A stretch of 64,000 bases of DNA from positions 296,286 through 360,285 of the forward strand of contig JAFDXR010000001.1 of the NCBI GenBank assembly GCA_018267825.1. The letters run 5' to 3'. The notes under the pieces were generated by a model. The model saw only the letters and a program-made list of their open reading frames with translations. It ran no database searches and was not told the DNA's origin. Position 1 is the first letter of the stretch. Each line of letters begins with the position of its first letter. This DNA comes from Bacteroidota bacterium (GTDB lineage Bacteria > Bacteroidota > Bacteroidia > B-17B0 > Aurantibacillaceae). A program made the position numbers and the translations under genes. This document shows, one piece after another, positions 10,116 to 18,904 of the stretch.

Positions 10116-10146
10116 AAAAGCTTCCCGTTTTAATCAGGAAGCTTTT
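10116..10146. terminator. Bidirectional terminator between hybrid kinase and dabB
   Basis: A perfect 10-bp stem (AAAAGCTTCC / GGAAGCTTTT) with an 11-nt loop lies between two convergent genes. The terminal A and T runs make it usable from both sides. Confidence 0.75.
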
Positions 10147-10163
10147 AACCAAAACGGGTTTTA

Positions 10164-12035
10164 TCAGGACGATTTATAAGCCGACTCGTGATATGTTTTA
10201 ACGTGCGGGCCGAGGAATATCCGTGCATAAATCCGGATTACCGAAATACCATCAATAATAAAACTGGAGGCTGTAAAAAACGCAAGCGCCGCCTGATCTT
10301 CCCGGATATGACTGAAAATAAGGTCTTCACCGATAAACGTCGGCGTAATCGGAAAACCCGTTAAACCCAGGCAGGCCAGCAGAAACATAAAAGCAATTTT
10401 AGGATGCTCATAGGCATGACCGTGAAACTGATTCAGATCCACATCCTTCTCAAACGATTTAAGGCGACTCAGACACAGGAATCCAACAATGCCCGCCAGT
10501 ATAATACCGCTTAGATACAACAGCGTTTGGTCATATTTAAAATGCTCATTGAAAGAAATAGCCAGTGTTACCCAGAAATGGTTCATTAAAATAAGCGCCC
10601 AGGCCAGGTAAACATTTTTCCGCTCGGTATACGATTTCAGAACCATAATAAACCCGACCAGCGAAAACAATGTCGGGAGATACGGATGAATCTGGGACGG
10701 GATTTTATCTTCATTGAACAGGCAGATAACACCAATGGCATAAGTTATCACAAAGAATACCATCGCATTTTTTAGCGTCATGAAATTCATCTGGCGGCCT
10801 GTTTTTTTCAAAGGTCTCCAGAGCTTATAAATAAACGATTCGAGGTTCCATTCCTTCAGCGAAAGCATGTAGAATGTATACTGTATTTTACGCGGAATAG
10901 AATCTTCGATCGTATGCTGGCGCGGCACAAAGTTGTAGAACTGTTCGCGTATCAGGTAACTCACCACCGATGGTGATACCAGCAACTGGTAAGTACGCAA
11001 AAAGGCATTGCCAGCAAAGTGAATCAGGGCAAGCTTTTCAAAGCCTGCAGCAACTTCAATAAAAATCAAACCTATTTGCGAAATAGAAGAATAGGCAATC
11101 TGGCTTTTTACCGACGACTGCACCCGTGCAATACCGGTAGCGACAAAGGCCGTGAGCAAACCGAGCACACCTATCAGAATACGAACCGATAGCTGATTTT
11201 CCCAGAAAGGAAATGTTCGGAGCAATAAAAACACGCCAAGGTGTACTGAAAGAGACCCATAAAAAATAGCACTGGAAGGTGTTGGCCCTTCCATGGCCCG
11301 CGGCAGCCATGAGGAAAACGGCAACTGGGCTGATTTTGCTGCTGCCGTCACCAGGATCATCAGCGAAATAAAAACCCCGATAAATGTATGACTTTGCAAA
11401 TGCTCATGCACAAGTTCCGCTGTATTGAGCTGCTGAAATGTAATGTTGGAGTGCCACAGGTGGTGCATCATCCACATAGCCAGGATCAGACCTACATCAC
11501 CGATCCGGTAAATCGAAAATACCTTAAACGCATTTTTCACCGGCAGATAACGATCGCGGTAAAAGGCAATCAGCAGAAATGAAGAAATACCAAGGATTTC
11601 CCAACCAATGAAAAGGGTTTCGAGGTTTCCTGAAAAAATAGTGATATTATACCCCATATAAAAAAACAGGATCGTATTAAAAAATCGCTTATACCCTCTT
11701 TCGCGATGCAAATAATAACGGCTGTAAACCGTCACCATCAGCGTCAGAAAAGCACCAACGAACATATACACCGCTGTGATCTTATCGAAATAAAAATCGA
11801 TATAAAACTCATACCCCGTCGATTGAAATAAAACGATGTCTTTGAAATTCAAAGGCACATGCCCCTCTATAAGCCACCAGATCGCATAGGCAATAAATGC
11901 CAGGAAATTGATCCCGACAGCAGAAAAAGTCACCCGCGAAAGCAGGGTTTCCTGTTTTCCGGGGATCAGTACACTGATAATAAAACCGGCCAGCGGTACA
12001 AGAATAAAAAACTGAAGAAACGATATCATAAACAC
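10164..12035 (-). CDS. dabB: DabB: proton-conducting NuoL-like subunit of inorganic-carbon transporter
   Basis: A 623-residue polytopic membrane protein of the proton-conducting antiporter family that includes NuoL and Mrp subunits. The hallmark stretch is present (AAAKSAQLPFSSWLPRAMEG followed by PTPSSA), with YSSISQIGLI in a later helix. No other NADH-dehydrogenase genes are nearby; instead the gene begins 6 bp after dabA. In characterised DAB systems this subunit couples the cation gradient to the DabA carbonic-anhydrase-like subunit. The dabA-then-dabB pairing makes this assignment much stronger than a stray nuoL. Its last gene position is followed by a strong terminator. Confidence 0.9.
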   Translation of the reverse strand: MFMISFLQFFILVPLAGFIISVLIPGKQETLLSRVTFSAVGINFLAFIAYAIWWLIEGHVPLNFKDIVLFQSTGYEFYIDFYFDKITAVYMFVGAFLTLMVTVYSRYYLHRERGYKRFFNTILFFYMGYNITIFSGNLETLFIGWEILGISSFLLIAFYRDRYLPVKNAFKVFSIYRIGDVGLILAMWMMHHLWHSNITFQQLNTAELVHEHLQSHTFIGVFISLMILVTAAAKSAQLPFSSWLPRAMEGPTPSSAIFYGSLSVHLGVFLLLRTFPFWENQLSVRILIGVLGLLTAFVATGIARVQSSVKSQIAYSSISQIGLIFIEVAAGFEKLALIHFAGNAFLRTYQLLVSPSVVSYLIREQFYNFVPRQHTIEDSIPRKIQYTFYMLSLKEWNLESFIYKLWRPLKKTGRQMNFMTLKNAMVFFVITYAIGVICLFNEDKIPSQIHPYLPTLFSLVGFIMVLKSYTERKNVYLAWALILMNHFWVTLAISFNEHFKYDQTLLYLSGIILAGIVGFLCLSRLKSFEKDVDLNQFHGHAYEHPKIAFMFLLACLGLTGFPITPTFIGEDLIFSHIREDQAALAFFTASSFIIDGISVIRIYARIFLGPHVKTYHESAYKSS

Positions 12036-12041
12036 TAACTA

Positions 12042-14537
12042 TTATTTGATTAAATAAACCGGTAAATTATCCATGTGCTTTTCGAGAACAGGAACAACAT
12101 CTGCAACCTCCTCTACCCGCTCCTGCTGTGGCTTATACGGTGTAAAAGCGCCATCCCTGAAATAAAACAGCTCATGCGTTTCAGGATTCATCGCCACAAG
12201 GTGTACCCATTCATTGATGAACCATTCATACATTGCATCTACCGACTGAATGGTTTTCAGAACCACTTCCGGAAAATGTTCAACAATGATTAATAAACGT
12301 ACCGGGTCATGTACCTCTATCATCTGGCTCGGTAAGCCCGGACGAAGATCACCGTCTATGCCATTGGCCACACCAAATAATCCCATCACATTATGCGGCA
12401 GTTTGGTGCCGGCTCCGAGCTTCTGATTATCCACCCGCGAAAAGAAATATTCCAGGTTAATACCACCGCATACAGGCCCAAGCGGTTTCATAATGTTGAC
12501 AAGCAGGCCGCCATCCGGATCAATTTTATAATCGTAGGAGTTCATAAACGAACGGCGATCGAGGAACAGGTGTTTCGTAAGCTCACGACTACCCACTATA
12601 CATAAGGCATTGGTGGCGTGGTTGAGTTCCGGGCGCGGCTCAAACAAAGACACCGACCGTCTCAGGATCTTCTCATGAATCCTGGCAGGCGATTGATCTG
12701 TACGGATAGACTCAAAGCGACGGGAACGTTCTTTGGCATTATAATCAAGTGCTTTTCTGAAAACTTCCTCATGGCGCTTATGGTTTTGTTTATTCGCCGG
12801 CGATAATTCATCCTCATCATAAAAAGCAATTTCATCGCGTGTGGTATCATGAAGTCCGCCCAGAAACTGGGTTGTTTCAGGAATGGCGATGCCGCGTTTT
12901 CCGAGCTCTGCCCTTACATCTTTATGATTGGCCATGAAGCAGGCTACACGGGCATTTACAGAACCCGGGCGTCCTGAACAGGCTCCGCAATCGTAAGCCG
13001 AGTAATGCGGGTTATTCACACTGCTTGATCCATGCCCAACAATATATACGAGCGGAGCAAAATCCTTTACCAGGCCGATACTTTTCAGTAAGGCTTCCAC
13101 ACGGTTAGTCATTTCCTCTACAGTAAAGCCGATCTGCAGATCATTTTCACGATCGCCGGTGTTTTTATTTTCAATGGTTAACTTCGAAAAACGATCCATG
13201 TGCTTAAATGACGAAGCCGTTGCCGGTGTCATGGATGGACTGAAAATATTGACAAAAAGCCGGAAGGCCGACCAGAAACCAAGCGTCTGGGAAACCAGCC
13301 AGCCGCGGAACAAAGAGTGTGAGTGTTTGGAAAGGTGCGCATCTTTTTTCCGCTTCTCCATCGCCCCCTCTTCTTTAATCAGGTATTTGGGAGTTACGGG
13401 TGCCGGACAAAGTTTGGTGTAAAATTTTCCCTGCTCGGGTTTATAATAAAACTCTACCCCGAAAAAACCCGGTGTACCAAAGGTTTCACAGGTTGGATCT
13501 GTTTTTTCAAGATAGCGTCGAATCGAACATTCACGATCATCGATGCAGAACATGGCCTGAAAGCTTTTGGTTTCAGCTTTTTTGCCGGACAGCTTTTGCA
13601 TTTTAATCCCTGCCAGCACTTCATCGTAATAGCTCCATTCAAAAGCATCCTGCCAGATGGTCATTACTTCATCAAGCTCTGTTTCGGGTACCGGCGCAAA
13701 TAAATCGACAGGACGTTGTTCCAGTTTCGTGCCCAGAGGCGACCAGTTTTCACCAAACTTATAATTAAGTGCATCTATCTCCAGCAACAACTCCAGAATG
13801 ATCAGTTCTTTTAAGGAGATACTTTTGGTATCGAGCAGCGTCTGTGGCTGATCTTCAATGGCAGAAACCATACCCGACCAACCCTGGTGGGCAAACTGCT
13901 GATCGTAAAGATACTGCGCATACAAACTTTCATCGCCCACCAGTGTTTTCAGGAGAGACTCCAGTTCTATATGATTATTAAGAAAAAGCGTGCGTATCTT
14001 TTCCGTTCTGAAAAAACTGGTAAAGCTGTTTCGCTCCAGTTCACGCAATGAGGACAGAAACCCCGATGTATGTACCGGGAAATTCCATATAGATATTCCC
14101 TGATCGAGGTAACTACATAGAATTCTGAAAAGAATGGGGTGTACGAGCGAATCCAGGTTCACATGATACTGCACTTTCCAGTAAGATCGCAACTGGCCGA
14201 TGCGGGGAGATGCAGATGTATCGTAAGGCTTTGTCAAAAGCTTTTCCATCCAGCTGCCCAGTTGTTCCTTTCCTTTTTTGCGGATAATAATATCCGTGAG
14301 AATATTCTCCCGGATGCGTTTGCTCTTATATAAATTTCTGTATTCGGCAAGCGACAGGGATACCTTATATCCGAACATTTCAGAGGCACAACGGATGGCT
14401 TCTGTGAATTTTCTGTTTTGAAATGCGTGCAGGGTATTGTGATGAATAAAGTCTTTAAGCGGAGCCTGTGCCGGCAGGTAATGCTTCAATTCATGTATAA
14501 CTTCATGTTCATCGAAAGAAGAATGTTGTGATTTCAT
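12042..14537 (-). CDS. dabA: DabA: zinc-binding subunit of inorganic-carbon transporter (DUF2309)
   Basis: An 831-residue member of the DUF2309/DabA family, which works at the cytoplasmic membrane with DabB and is thought to hydrate CO2 vectorially, trapping bicarbonate inside. The beta-carbonic-anhydrase-like zinc site is complete: Cys331 and Asp333 in MFCIDDREC, His502 in IVGHGSSS and Cys517 in YDCGACSGRPG. The His-Cys spacing of 15 matches the characterised Halothiobacillus protein. FIHHNTLHAF near the N-terminus is another family signature. It overlaps nothing and is 6 bp from dabB. A small membrane protein gene lies 98 bp upstream on the same strand. Confidence 0.93.
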   Translation of the reverse strand: MKSQHSSFDEHEVIHELKHYLPAQAPLKDFIHHNTLHAFQNRKFTEAIRCASEMFGYKVSLSLAEYRNLYKSKRIRENILTDIIIRKKGKEQLGSWMEKLLTKPYDTSASPRIGQLRSYWKVQYHVNLDSLVHPILFRILCSYLDQGISIWNFPVHTSGFLSSLRELERNSFTSFFRTEKIRTLFLNNHIELESLLKTLVGDESLYAQYLYDQQFAHQGWSGMVSAIEDQPQTLLDTKSISLKELIILELLLEIDALNYKFGENWSPLGTKLEQRPVDLFAPVPETELDEVMTIWQDAFEWSYYDEVLAGIKMQKLSGKKAETKSFQAMFCIDDRECSIRRYLEKTDPTCETFGTPGFFGVEFYYKPEQGKFYTKLCPAPVTPKYLIKEEGAMEKRKKDAHLSKHSHSLFRGWLVSQTLGFWSAFRLFVNIFSPSMTPATASSFKHMDRFSKLTIENKNTGDRENDLQIGFTVEEMTNRVEALLKSIGLVKDFAPLVYIVGHGSSSVNNPHYSAYDCGACSGRPGSVNARVACFMANHKDVRAELGKRGIAIPETTQFLGGLHDTTRDEIAFYDEDELSPANKQNHKRHEEVFRKALDYNAKERSRRFESIRTDQSPARIHEKILRRSVSLFEPRPELNHATNALCIVGSRELTKHLFLDRRSFMNSYDYKIDPDGGLLVNIMKPLGPVCGGINLEYFFSRVDNQKLGAGTKLPHNVMGLFGVANGIDGDLRPGLPSQMIEVHDPVRLLIIVEHFPEVVLKTIQSVDAMYEWFINEWVHLVAMNPETHELFYFRDGAFTPYKPQQERVEEVADVVPVLEKHMDNLPVYLIK

Positions 14538-14558
14538 ATATTAATGATGAAAAATTGC

Positions 14559-14574
14559 CTGAATTTTAATTCAG
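14559..14574. promoter_or_regulatory. 16-bp perfect palindrome in dabA leader
   Basis: CTGAATTTTAATTCAG lies 22 bp upstream of the dabA start, between the small membrane protein gene and dabA. It could be an operator or an RNA hairpin controlling dabAB separately from the first gene. No T-run follows on the reverse strand. Confidence 0.35.
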
Positions 14575-14635
14575 ATGAATACTAACAGTAAAAGGAACCG
14601 GGGAGTACATGGACGGGAAGTCCCTGGAAAGCAGA

Positions 14636-14995
14636 TCAGATACGTAGCAAATGTATTTGAATATAGAGTGGATGTGCCCTGGATTGTATAGAAAGTATAT
14701 GGGCAAAAGAAGACACGACCTGGTTCAGATGATCTGAAATCAGGTAATGATGAAGGAAAGACTCCATAAAATAAGTGGAAGGTGTCTCTGTTTCGGTATT
14801 CTCATCTTCGTCAACAATACCGGCTTCACTCAGGTATGTTCGCCCCCCATCAGAAGCCTGTTTGGAATACATATGCTTCGAGGTCGACTGCCCGTAGGAA
14901 GATGGGTTATTGAAAAAATAGAATTGCATATTTAAAGCCATCACCAAGACAATCATTGCAGTAATGAAAATATTCTTTGTGAAGGTAAATGCCAT
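14636..14995 (-). CDS. Small membrane-anchored protein upstream of dabAB, unknown
   Basis: A 119-residue protein of no family known to me. An N-terminal hydrophobic segment (FITAMIVLVMALNMQFYFF) is followed by a polar linker with an acidic stretch (EAGIVDEDENTETETPSTYF) and a His-rich, hydrophobic tail (FLHHYLISDHLNQ). It is first in the leftward dabA-dabB transcript and follows an exact TAnnTTTG box. A protein of the same design (N-terminal membrane anchor, acidic linker, about 110 residues) heads the SulP operon at 59943-60266, hinting at a shared role in carbon uptake. That link is inference from layout. Confidence 0.7.
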   Translation of the reverse strand: MAFTFTKNIFITAMIVLVMALNMQFYFFNNPSSYGQSTSKHMYSKQASDGGRTYLSEAGIVDEDENTETETPSTYFMESFLHHYLISDHLNQVVSSFAHILSIQSRAHPLYIQIHLLRI

Positions 14996-15044
14996 ACGGT
15001 GTAGTTTCAGAGAATTGAACTGCGGTACGCAGAAGAATCGAAGC

Positions 15045-15052
15045 CAAATTTA
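15045..15052 (-). promoter_or_regulatory. -7 box for the small-protein/dabA/dabB operon
   Basis: The reverse strand reads TAAATTTG, an exact TAnnTTTG match, ending 49 nt before the start of the first gene. Confidence 0.5.
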
Positions 15053-15150
15053 ACAAAAAACGCCACTTTTCGACCTGCATTTAATCATTTCTATCGTTTT
15101 TTTATTCTTTTTTGGCATTTCAGCACAGTTTTCACCAAATCTTTAATACT

Positions 15151-15158
15151 TACCTTTG
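15151..15158 (+). promoter_or_regulatory. -7 box for the DsbA-family gene
   Basis: TACCTTTG is an exact TAnnTTTG match 24 nt before the ATG at 15183. A TTG at 15156 in the same frame overlaps this box and is therefore not the start. Confidence 0.55.
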
Positions 15159-15182
15159 AGCCAGTCACAACTCCTTTTCCTC

Positions 15183-15827
15183 ATGAAAATAGAAATATGG
15201 TCTGATATGATGTGCCCTTTCTGCTACATCGGCAAACGACGTTTTGAAGCCGCATTGGCTCAGTTTGAGCATAAAGACTGCATTGAGATCAGCTGGAAAA
15301 GCTTCCAGTTAAATCCCGATATGGTAACCCAACCCGATAAAAATATACACCAGTACCTGGCCGACATAAAAGGCTGGTCGCTCGAACAGTCCCGCAGCAT
15401 GAATGCCCAGGTAACCGATATGGCTATGGACGCCGGCCTTCATTACGATTTTGAAAAAGCAATTGTAGCCAATACATTCCAGGCGCATCGCCTGCTTCAG
15501 TTCGCTAAATCAAAAAATCTCGGTGATGCCGCAGAAGAACGTATGTTTAAGGCTTATTTCACCGACGGGTTAAACCTCGATGATACCGATACCTTACTGA
15601 AACTTGGGAAAGAGATAGGCCTTAACGCCTCTGAAACAGAGCAGATACTGAAAACAAATGCATTTGCCGGAGACGTAAAAAACGATATTCAGGAAGCGAT
15701 GAATATTGGCGTGCGCGGTGTACCCTTTTTTGTAATTGACCGTAAATACGCTGTTTCCGGAGCTCAGCAACCCGAAACATTTTTAGGGGCGCTGGAACGT
15801 GCCTGGAACGAGCGGACACAGGCCTGA
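15183..15827 (+). CDS. DsbA-family (FrnE-like) oxidoreductase
   Basis: A 214-residue cytoplasmic thioredoxin-fold protein of the FrnE-type DsbA branch. It begins directly with the first beta strand, MKIEIWSDMMCPFCYIG, so Cys11 and Cys14 form the CPFC active site. The central all-helical insertion and the cis-Pro loop (GVRGVPFFVIDRKYAVSGAQ) are both present, with the usual AQQPETF ending. It has no signal peptide. FrnE-like proteins act on disulfides and isomerisation, often under oxidative stress, which suits its position next to the peroxide cluster. It ends 2 bp from the oxyR stop (convergent). Confidence 0.88.
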   Translation: MKIEIWSDMMCPFCYIGKRRFEAALAQFEHKDCIEISWKSFQLNPDMVTQPDKNIHQYLADIKGWSLEQSRSMNAQVTDMAMDAGLHYDFEKAIVANTFQAHRLLQFAKSKNLGDAAEERMFKAYFTDGLNLDDTDTLLKLGKEIGLNASETEQILKTNAFAGDVKNDIQEAMNIGVRGVPFFVIDRKYAVSGAQQPETFLGALERAWNERTQA

Positions 15828-15829
15828 GG

Positions 15830-16759
15830 CTAGCGGATGGGTGCTACTTGAACCTGTTCAGGTTCTTTCATGCCATGTGGTATAGCTGCCATGATTTCCT
15901 CTTTGAGGCAACTTAAAAGTTTCTCCCTCGGAAAATACGTGGTAACCACAAGACTGATTTCCCGCACCGGTTTTGGCGTTGCAAACTCACGGATATGCTC
16001 CCGTTGCTGGGGCCGCATGTGATATTCTGCCAGTTTAGGGATGATCGTTATACCGCCGGCTTTATCTACCAGGTTGATCAGGGTTTCTATACTTCCTGCT
16101 TCATAACTCAGGGATGTCTCCCGTTTTTTAAGTTCACACAGGTTATATACCTGGTTGCGCAGGCAATGCCCTTCCTGCAATAACCAAAGATGTTGAATAT
16201 CGATCTCCCGTGGAAGTATGTATTTTTTCTTTGGCAGTTTCTCGGTTCTTGAAGCATAGGCCACAAACTCTTCATAAAATAAATGATGCTCACGGAAATG
16301 GCTGCGTCCTGCAGGCGTTGCCATAATGGCCACATCCAACTCACTACACTCGAGCTTTGCCAACAGCTCATCCGTTACCATTTCGCGTACCTGCAATTTC
16401 AGCTGACTATATTTGCGGTGAAAACCCTCGAGGAATAAGGGCAGCAGGTAAGGCGCCAGTGTAGGTATAATTCCAACGCGCAACTCACCCCGGATTTCAT
16501 GCTTTGTTTCATTCACATATTCCTTCAGCGAATTCACCTGGCCCACAATAGCCCTGGCACGTTTCAAAATCTCAATGCCTTCGCGTGTAGGTTCAACCGG
16601 GTGCCTCGACCTGTCGAATATAAGCACACCAAGTTCATCCTCCAGCTTTTTCACCATCATGCTCAGTGTAGGCTGGGTCACAAAACTCCTGTCGGCGGCG
16701 GTTGCAAAATGCCTGTGCTGATCGACCGCTATAATATATTCCAGTTGCTGCAAATTCAT
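15830..16759 (-). CDS. oxyR: OxyR, hydrogen-peroxide-sensing LysR-type activator
   Basis: A 309-residue LysR-type regulator. The helix-turn-helix at residues 1-60 is typical (LEYIIAVDQHRHFATAADRS). The redox loop contains EGHCLRNQVYNLCELKK, placing the two cysteines at Cys199 and Cys208, the same numbers as the peroxide-sensing pair in E. coli OxyR. Peroxide should form the disulfide and switch on target genes. It diverges from dps-katA-osmC, its expected regulon, across a 90-bp gap holding an OxyR-type operator. Confidence 0.93.
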   Translation of the reverse strand: MNLQQLEYIIAVDQHRHFATAADRSFVTQPTLSMMVKKLEDELGVLIFDRSRHPVEPTREGIEILKRARAIVGQVNSLKEYVNETKHEIRGELRVGIIPTLAPYLLPLFLEGFHRKYSQLKLQVREMVTDELLAKLECSELDVAIMATPAGRSHFREHHLFYEEFVAYASRTEKLPKKKYILPREIDIQHLWLLQEGHCLRNQVYNLCELKKRETSLSYEAGSIETLINLVDKAGGITIIPKLAEYHMRPQQREHIREFATPKPVREISLVVTTYFPREKLLSCLKEEIMAAIPHGMKEPEQVQVAPIR

Positions 16760-16763
16760 AAAT

Positions 16764-16788
16764 ATAGATTTTGTCTATACAAATATAG
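16764..16788. promoter_or_regulatory. OxyR-type operator between oxyR and dps
   Basis: ATAGATTTTGTCTAT (16764-16778) is an ATAG-N7-CTAT element, and a further ATAG half-site begins at 16785. OxyR tetramers are known to bind such tandem ATAG/CTAT elements. It lies 4 bp upstream of the oxyR start, overlaps the oxyR -7 box, and is about 35 bp before the dps -7-like box, fitting oxyR autorepression and dps activation. Confidence 0.65.
16780..16787 (-). promoter_or_regulatory. -7 box for oxyR
   Basis: The reverse strand reads TATATTTG, an exact TAnnTTTG match ending 20 nt before the oxyR ATG and overlapping the predicted OxyR site. Confidence 0.5.
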
Positions 16789-16822
16789 AAATTATCAGTT
16801 TGTTCAATAACCTAAACAGCAG

Positions 16823-16830
16823 GATATTTG
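16823..16830 (+). promoter_or_regulatory. -7-like box for dps-katA
   Basis: GATATTTG matches TAnnTTTG at five of six fixed positions and ends 20 nt before the dps ATG at 16851. An imperfect -7 box would suit an activator-dependent promoter. Confidence 0.35.
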
Positions 16831-16850
16831 TTGTAGTAAATAAAACAATC

Positions 16851-17333
16851 ATGGCAAAACACAATTTAATAGGCATTGATGCAAAAAAAGCGGAGATCCT
16901 GTCGGAAAAACTCAATAAACTCCTGGCCGATTACCAGGTATTCTATATGAATGTGAGAGGCCTTCACTGGAATATCCGCGGCGAAAAATTCTTTGAAATG
17001 CACCTCAAATTCGAAGAACTATACAACAACCTCCTGCTTAAGGTGGATGAAGTGGCTGAACGCATCCTGACGCTTGGTTCCGTACCTCTTCACACCTACA
17101 CGGATTATCTCAAAAAAAGCGAGCTGAAAGAAGCCCGGAATATCCATAAATCGCACGAAGCCGTACAGCTGATTGTCGACGCCCTTCAAAAGATCATACG
17201 TCGCGAACGCGATCTGCTGCAATTGTCGGCCGACGCCAGCGATGAGGGAACAAATGCACTGATGAGCGATTATATCCGCGAACAGGAAAAAATGATCTGG
17301 ATGTACTCAGCCTATCTCAATACCCACGCCTAA
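16851..17333 (+). CDS. dps: Dps-family DNA-binding ferritin-like protein
   Basis: A 160-residue four-helix-bundle miniferritin. The ferroxidase signature is present in MNVRGLHWNIRGEKFFEMHLKFEE in two parts: the His of GLHWN and the Asp/Glu positions of HLKFEELYN. Dps dodecamers oxidise ferrous iron with hydrogen peroxide and can shield DNA. The start at MAKHNLIG is preferred; an in-frame TTG 51 nt upstream overlaps the promoter region. It stands first in dps-katA-osmC, 10 bp before catalase, and faces oxyR. Confidence 0.92.
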   Translation: MAKHNLIGIDAKKAEILSEKLNKLLADYQVFYMNVRGLHWNIRGEKFFEMHLKFEELYNNLLLKVDEVAERILTLGSVPLHTYTDYLKKSELKEARNIHKSHEAVQLIVDALQKIIRRERDLLQLSADASDEGTNALMSDYIREQEKMIWMYSAYLNTHA

Positions 17334-17343
17334 AAACCATACA

Positions 17344-18852
17344 ATGAAAAACGAAAAAAACAAAAACCGTAAACTGACTACAGCATCCGGGAAACCCTAT
17401 GTTGAAAACGAAAACACGCTGAGCGCCGGAGCAAGAGGCCCATTGTTATTGCAGGATTTTATTCTGCACGAAAAAATGGCTCACTTCAACCGCGAACGCA
17501 TCCCGGAAAGGGTTGTACATGCCAAGGGTAGCGGAGCATTCGGAACTTTTACCGTAACGCACGACATCAGCCAGTATACCAAAGCCAAACTATTTAATCA
17601 AATCGGTAAACAAACAAACGTGTTTCTACGTTTCAGTACCGTAGGTGGCGAAAAAGGCAGTGCCGATACAGAGCGCGATCCCCGTGGTTTTGCCCTGAAG
17701 TTCTATACCGAAGACGGAAACTGGGACCTGGTGGGCAATAACACACCTGTGTTTTTCATCAAGGATCCGAAAAAATTCAGCGACTTCATTCATACCCAGA
17801 AACGTGATCCGCGCACCAACTGCAAAAACCCAACCATGATGTGGGATTTCTGGAGCCTGAATCCCGAAAGCCTCCACCAGGTTATGATCCTCATGAGCGA
17901 CCGTGGTACACCATATAGCTATAGGCACATGAATGGCTATGGAAGTCACACTTTCTCCATGATCAACGCTGAAAATGAAATGGTGTGGGTTAAATTTCAT
18001 TTTAAAACCCTGCAGGGGATCAAAAATTTTACCGGGGATGCAGCCACCGACATGAAAGGCCAGGATCCTGATTTTGCACAGCGTGATCTCGTAGAAGCCA
18101 TTGACCGTAAGGAGTTCCCGAAATGGGCTCTCAAAATTCAGGTCATGACACAGGAACAGGCAAAAGCGTTTCCCTTCAATCCTTTTGACCTCACAAAAGT
18201 ATGGCCACACGGCGATTTCCCGTTGATCGATGTCGGCATTCTCGAACTCAATAAAATTCCCAAAAACTATTTTGCGGATGTGGAACAGGCAGCATTTGCT
18301 CCGGCACATGTGGTTGATGGCATTGGGTACTCTCCTGATAAAATGCTGCAGGGCCGGCTCCTCTCCTACCCCGATGCTCACCGCTACCGGTTGGGCGCCA
18401 ACTACGAACAGATCCCGGTAAATAAATGTCCGTTTATGGTCAACAATTATGAACGCGATGGAGCCATGGCTGTAAATGGCAATGGAGAAGACAGCCCGAA
18501 TTATTTCCCGAACAGTTTTGACGATATCTATACCGACGAAAGTTACAAAGAACCCCCGGTTCAACTGGATTCGCTGGTAGCCGACTGGTACGACCGCAAT
18601 GGCCCGGGCGATAATGATCATTATACGCAACCCGGTCTTTTATTCAACAAAGCCATGAATGATTATGACAGGCACAACCTGGTTGAAAACATTGTAAATG
18701 CCATGAAAGGTATCAGCGGCGAAAAGAAAGACATGATCATCATGCGCCAGTTATGCCATTTCTTCAGAGCCGACATGAAGCTGGGCATGGCTGTAGCTAC
18801 AGGTCTTGAGGTAGATATGAAAACTGTAACGGATAAGTTAAAGCATTCATAA
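17344..18852 (+). CDS. katA: Monofunctional haem catalase (small-subunit clade)
   Basis: A 502-residue catalase, the usual length for small-subunit clade 3 enzymes. Distal His59 is in RVVHAKGSGAFG, Asn132 in DLVGNNTPVFF and the proximal haem ligand Tyr342 in LLSYPDAHRYR. It breaks down hydrogen peroxide to water and oxygen in the cytoplasm. It begins 10 bp after dps and shares its operator. A long open frame on the opposite strand within this gene is a codon-bias shadow. Confidence 0.96.
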   Translation: MKNEKNKNRKLTTASGKPYVENENTLSAGARGPLLLQDFILHEKMAHFNRERIPERVVHAKGSGAFGTFTVTHDISQYTKAKLFNQIGKQTNVFLRFSTVGGEKGSADTERDPRGFALKFYTEDGNWDLVGNNTPVFFIKDPKKFSDFIHTQKRDPRTNCKNPTMMWDFWSLNPESLHQVMILMSDRGTPYSYRHMNGYGSHTFSMINAENEMVWVKFHFKTLQGIKNFTGDAATDMKGQDPDFAQRDLVEAIDRKEFPKWALKIQVMTQEQAKAFPFNPFDLTKVWPHGDFPLIDVGILELNKIPKNYFADVEQAAFAPAHVVDGIGYSPDKMLQGRLLSYPDAHRYRLGANYEQIPVNKCPFMVNNYERDGAMAVNGNGEDSPNYFPNSFDDIYTDESYKEPPVQLDSLVADWYDRNGPGDNDHYTQPGLLFNKAMNDYDRHNLVENIVNAMKGISGEKKDMIIMRQLCHFFRADMKLGMAVATGLEVDMKTVTDKLKHS

Positions 18853-18904
18853 CAATATAAACCGTAAATAGTAATACATTTAACACAACCATATAAATCA
18901 AACC

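Noticed and set aside
10164-12035. NADH dehydrogenase subunit L (nuoL)
   Set aside because: The family is the same, but the partner gene is dabA and no other nuo genes are present, so DabB is the better call.
15156-15182. TTG start for the DsbA-family protein
   Set aside because: It lies inside an exact -7 box; the ATG at 15183 begins right at the first thioredoxin-fold strand.
17626-18630. 334-residue frame opposite katA
   Set aside because: It lies wholly antisense to an intact catalase and shows no family motifs; a codon-bias shadow.
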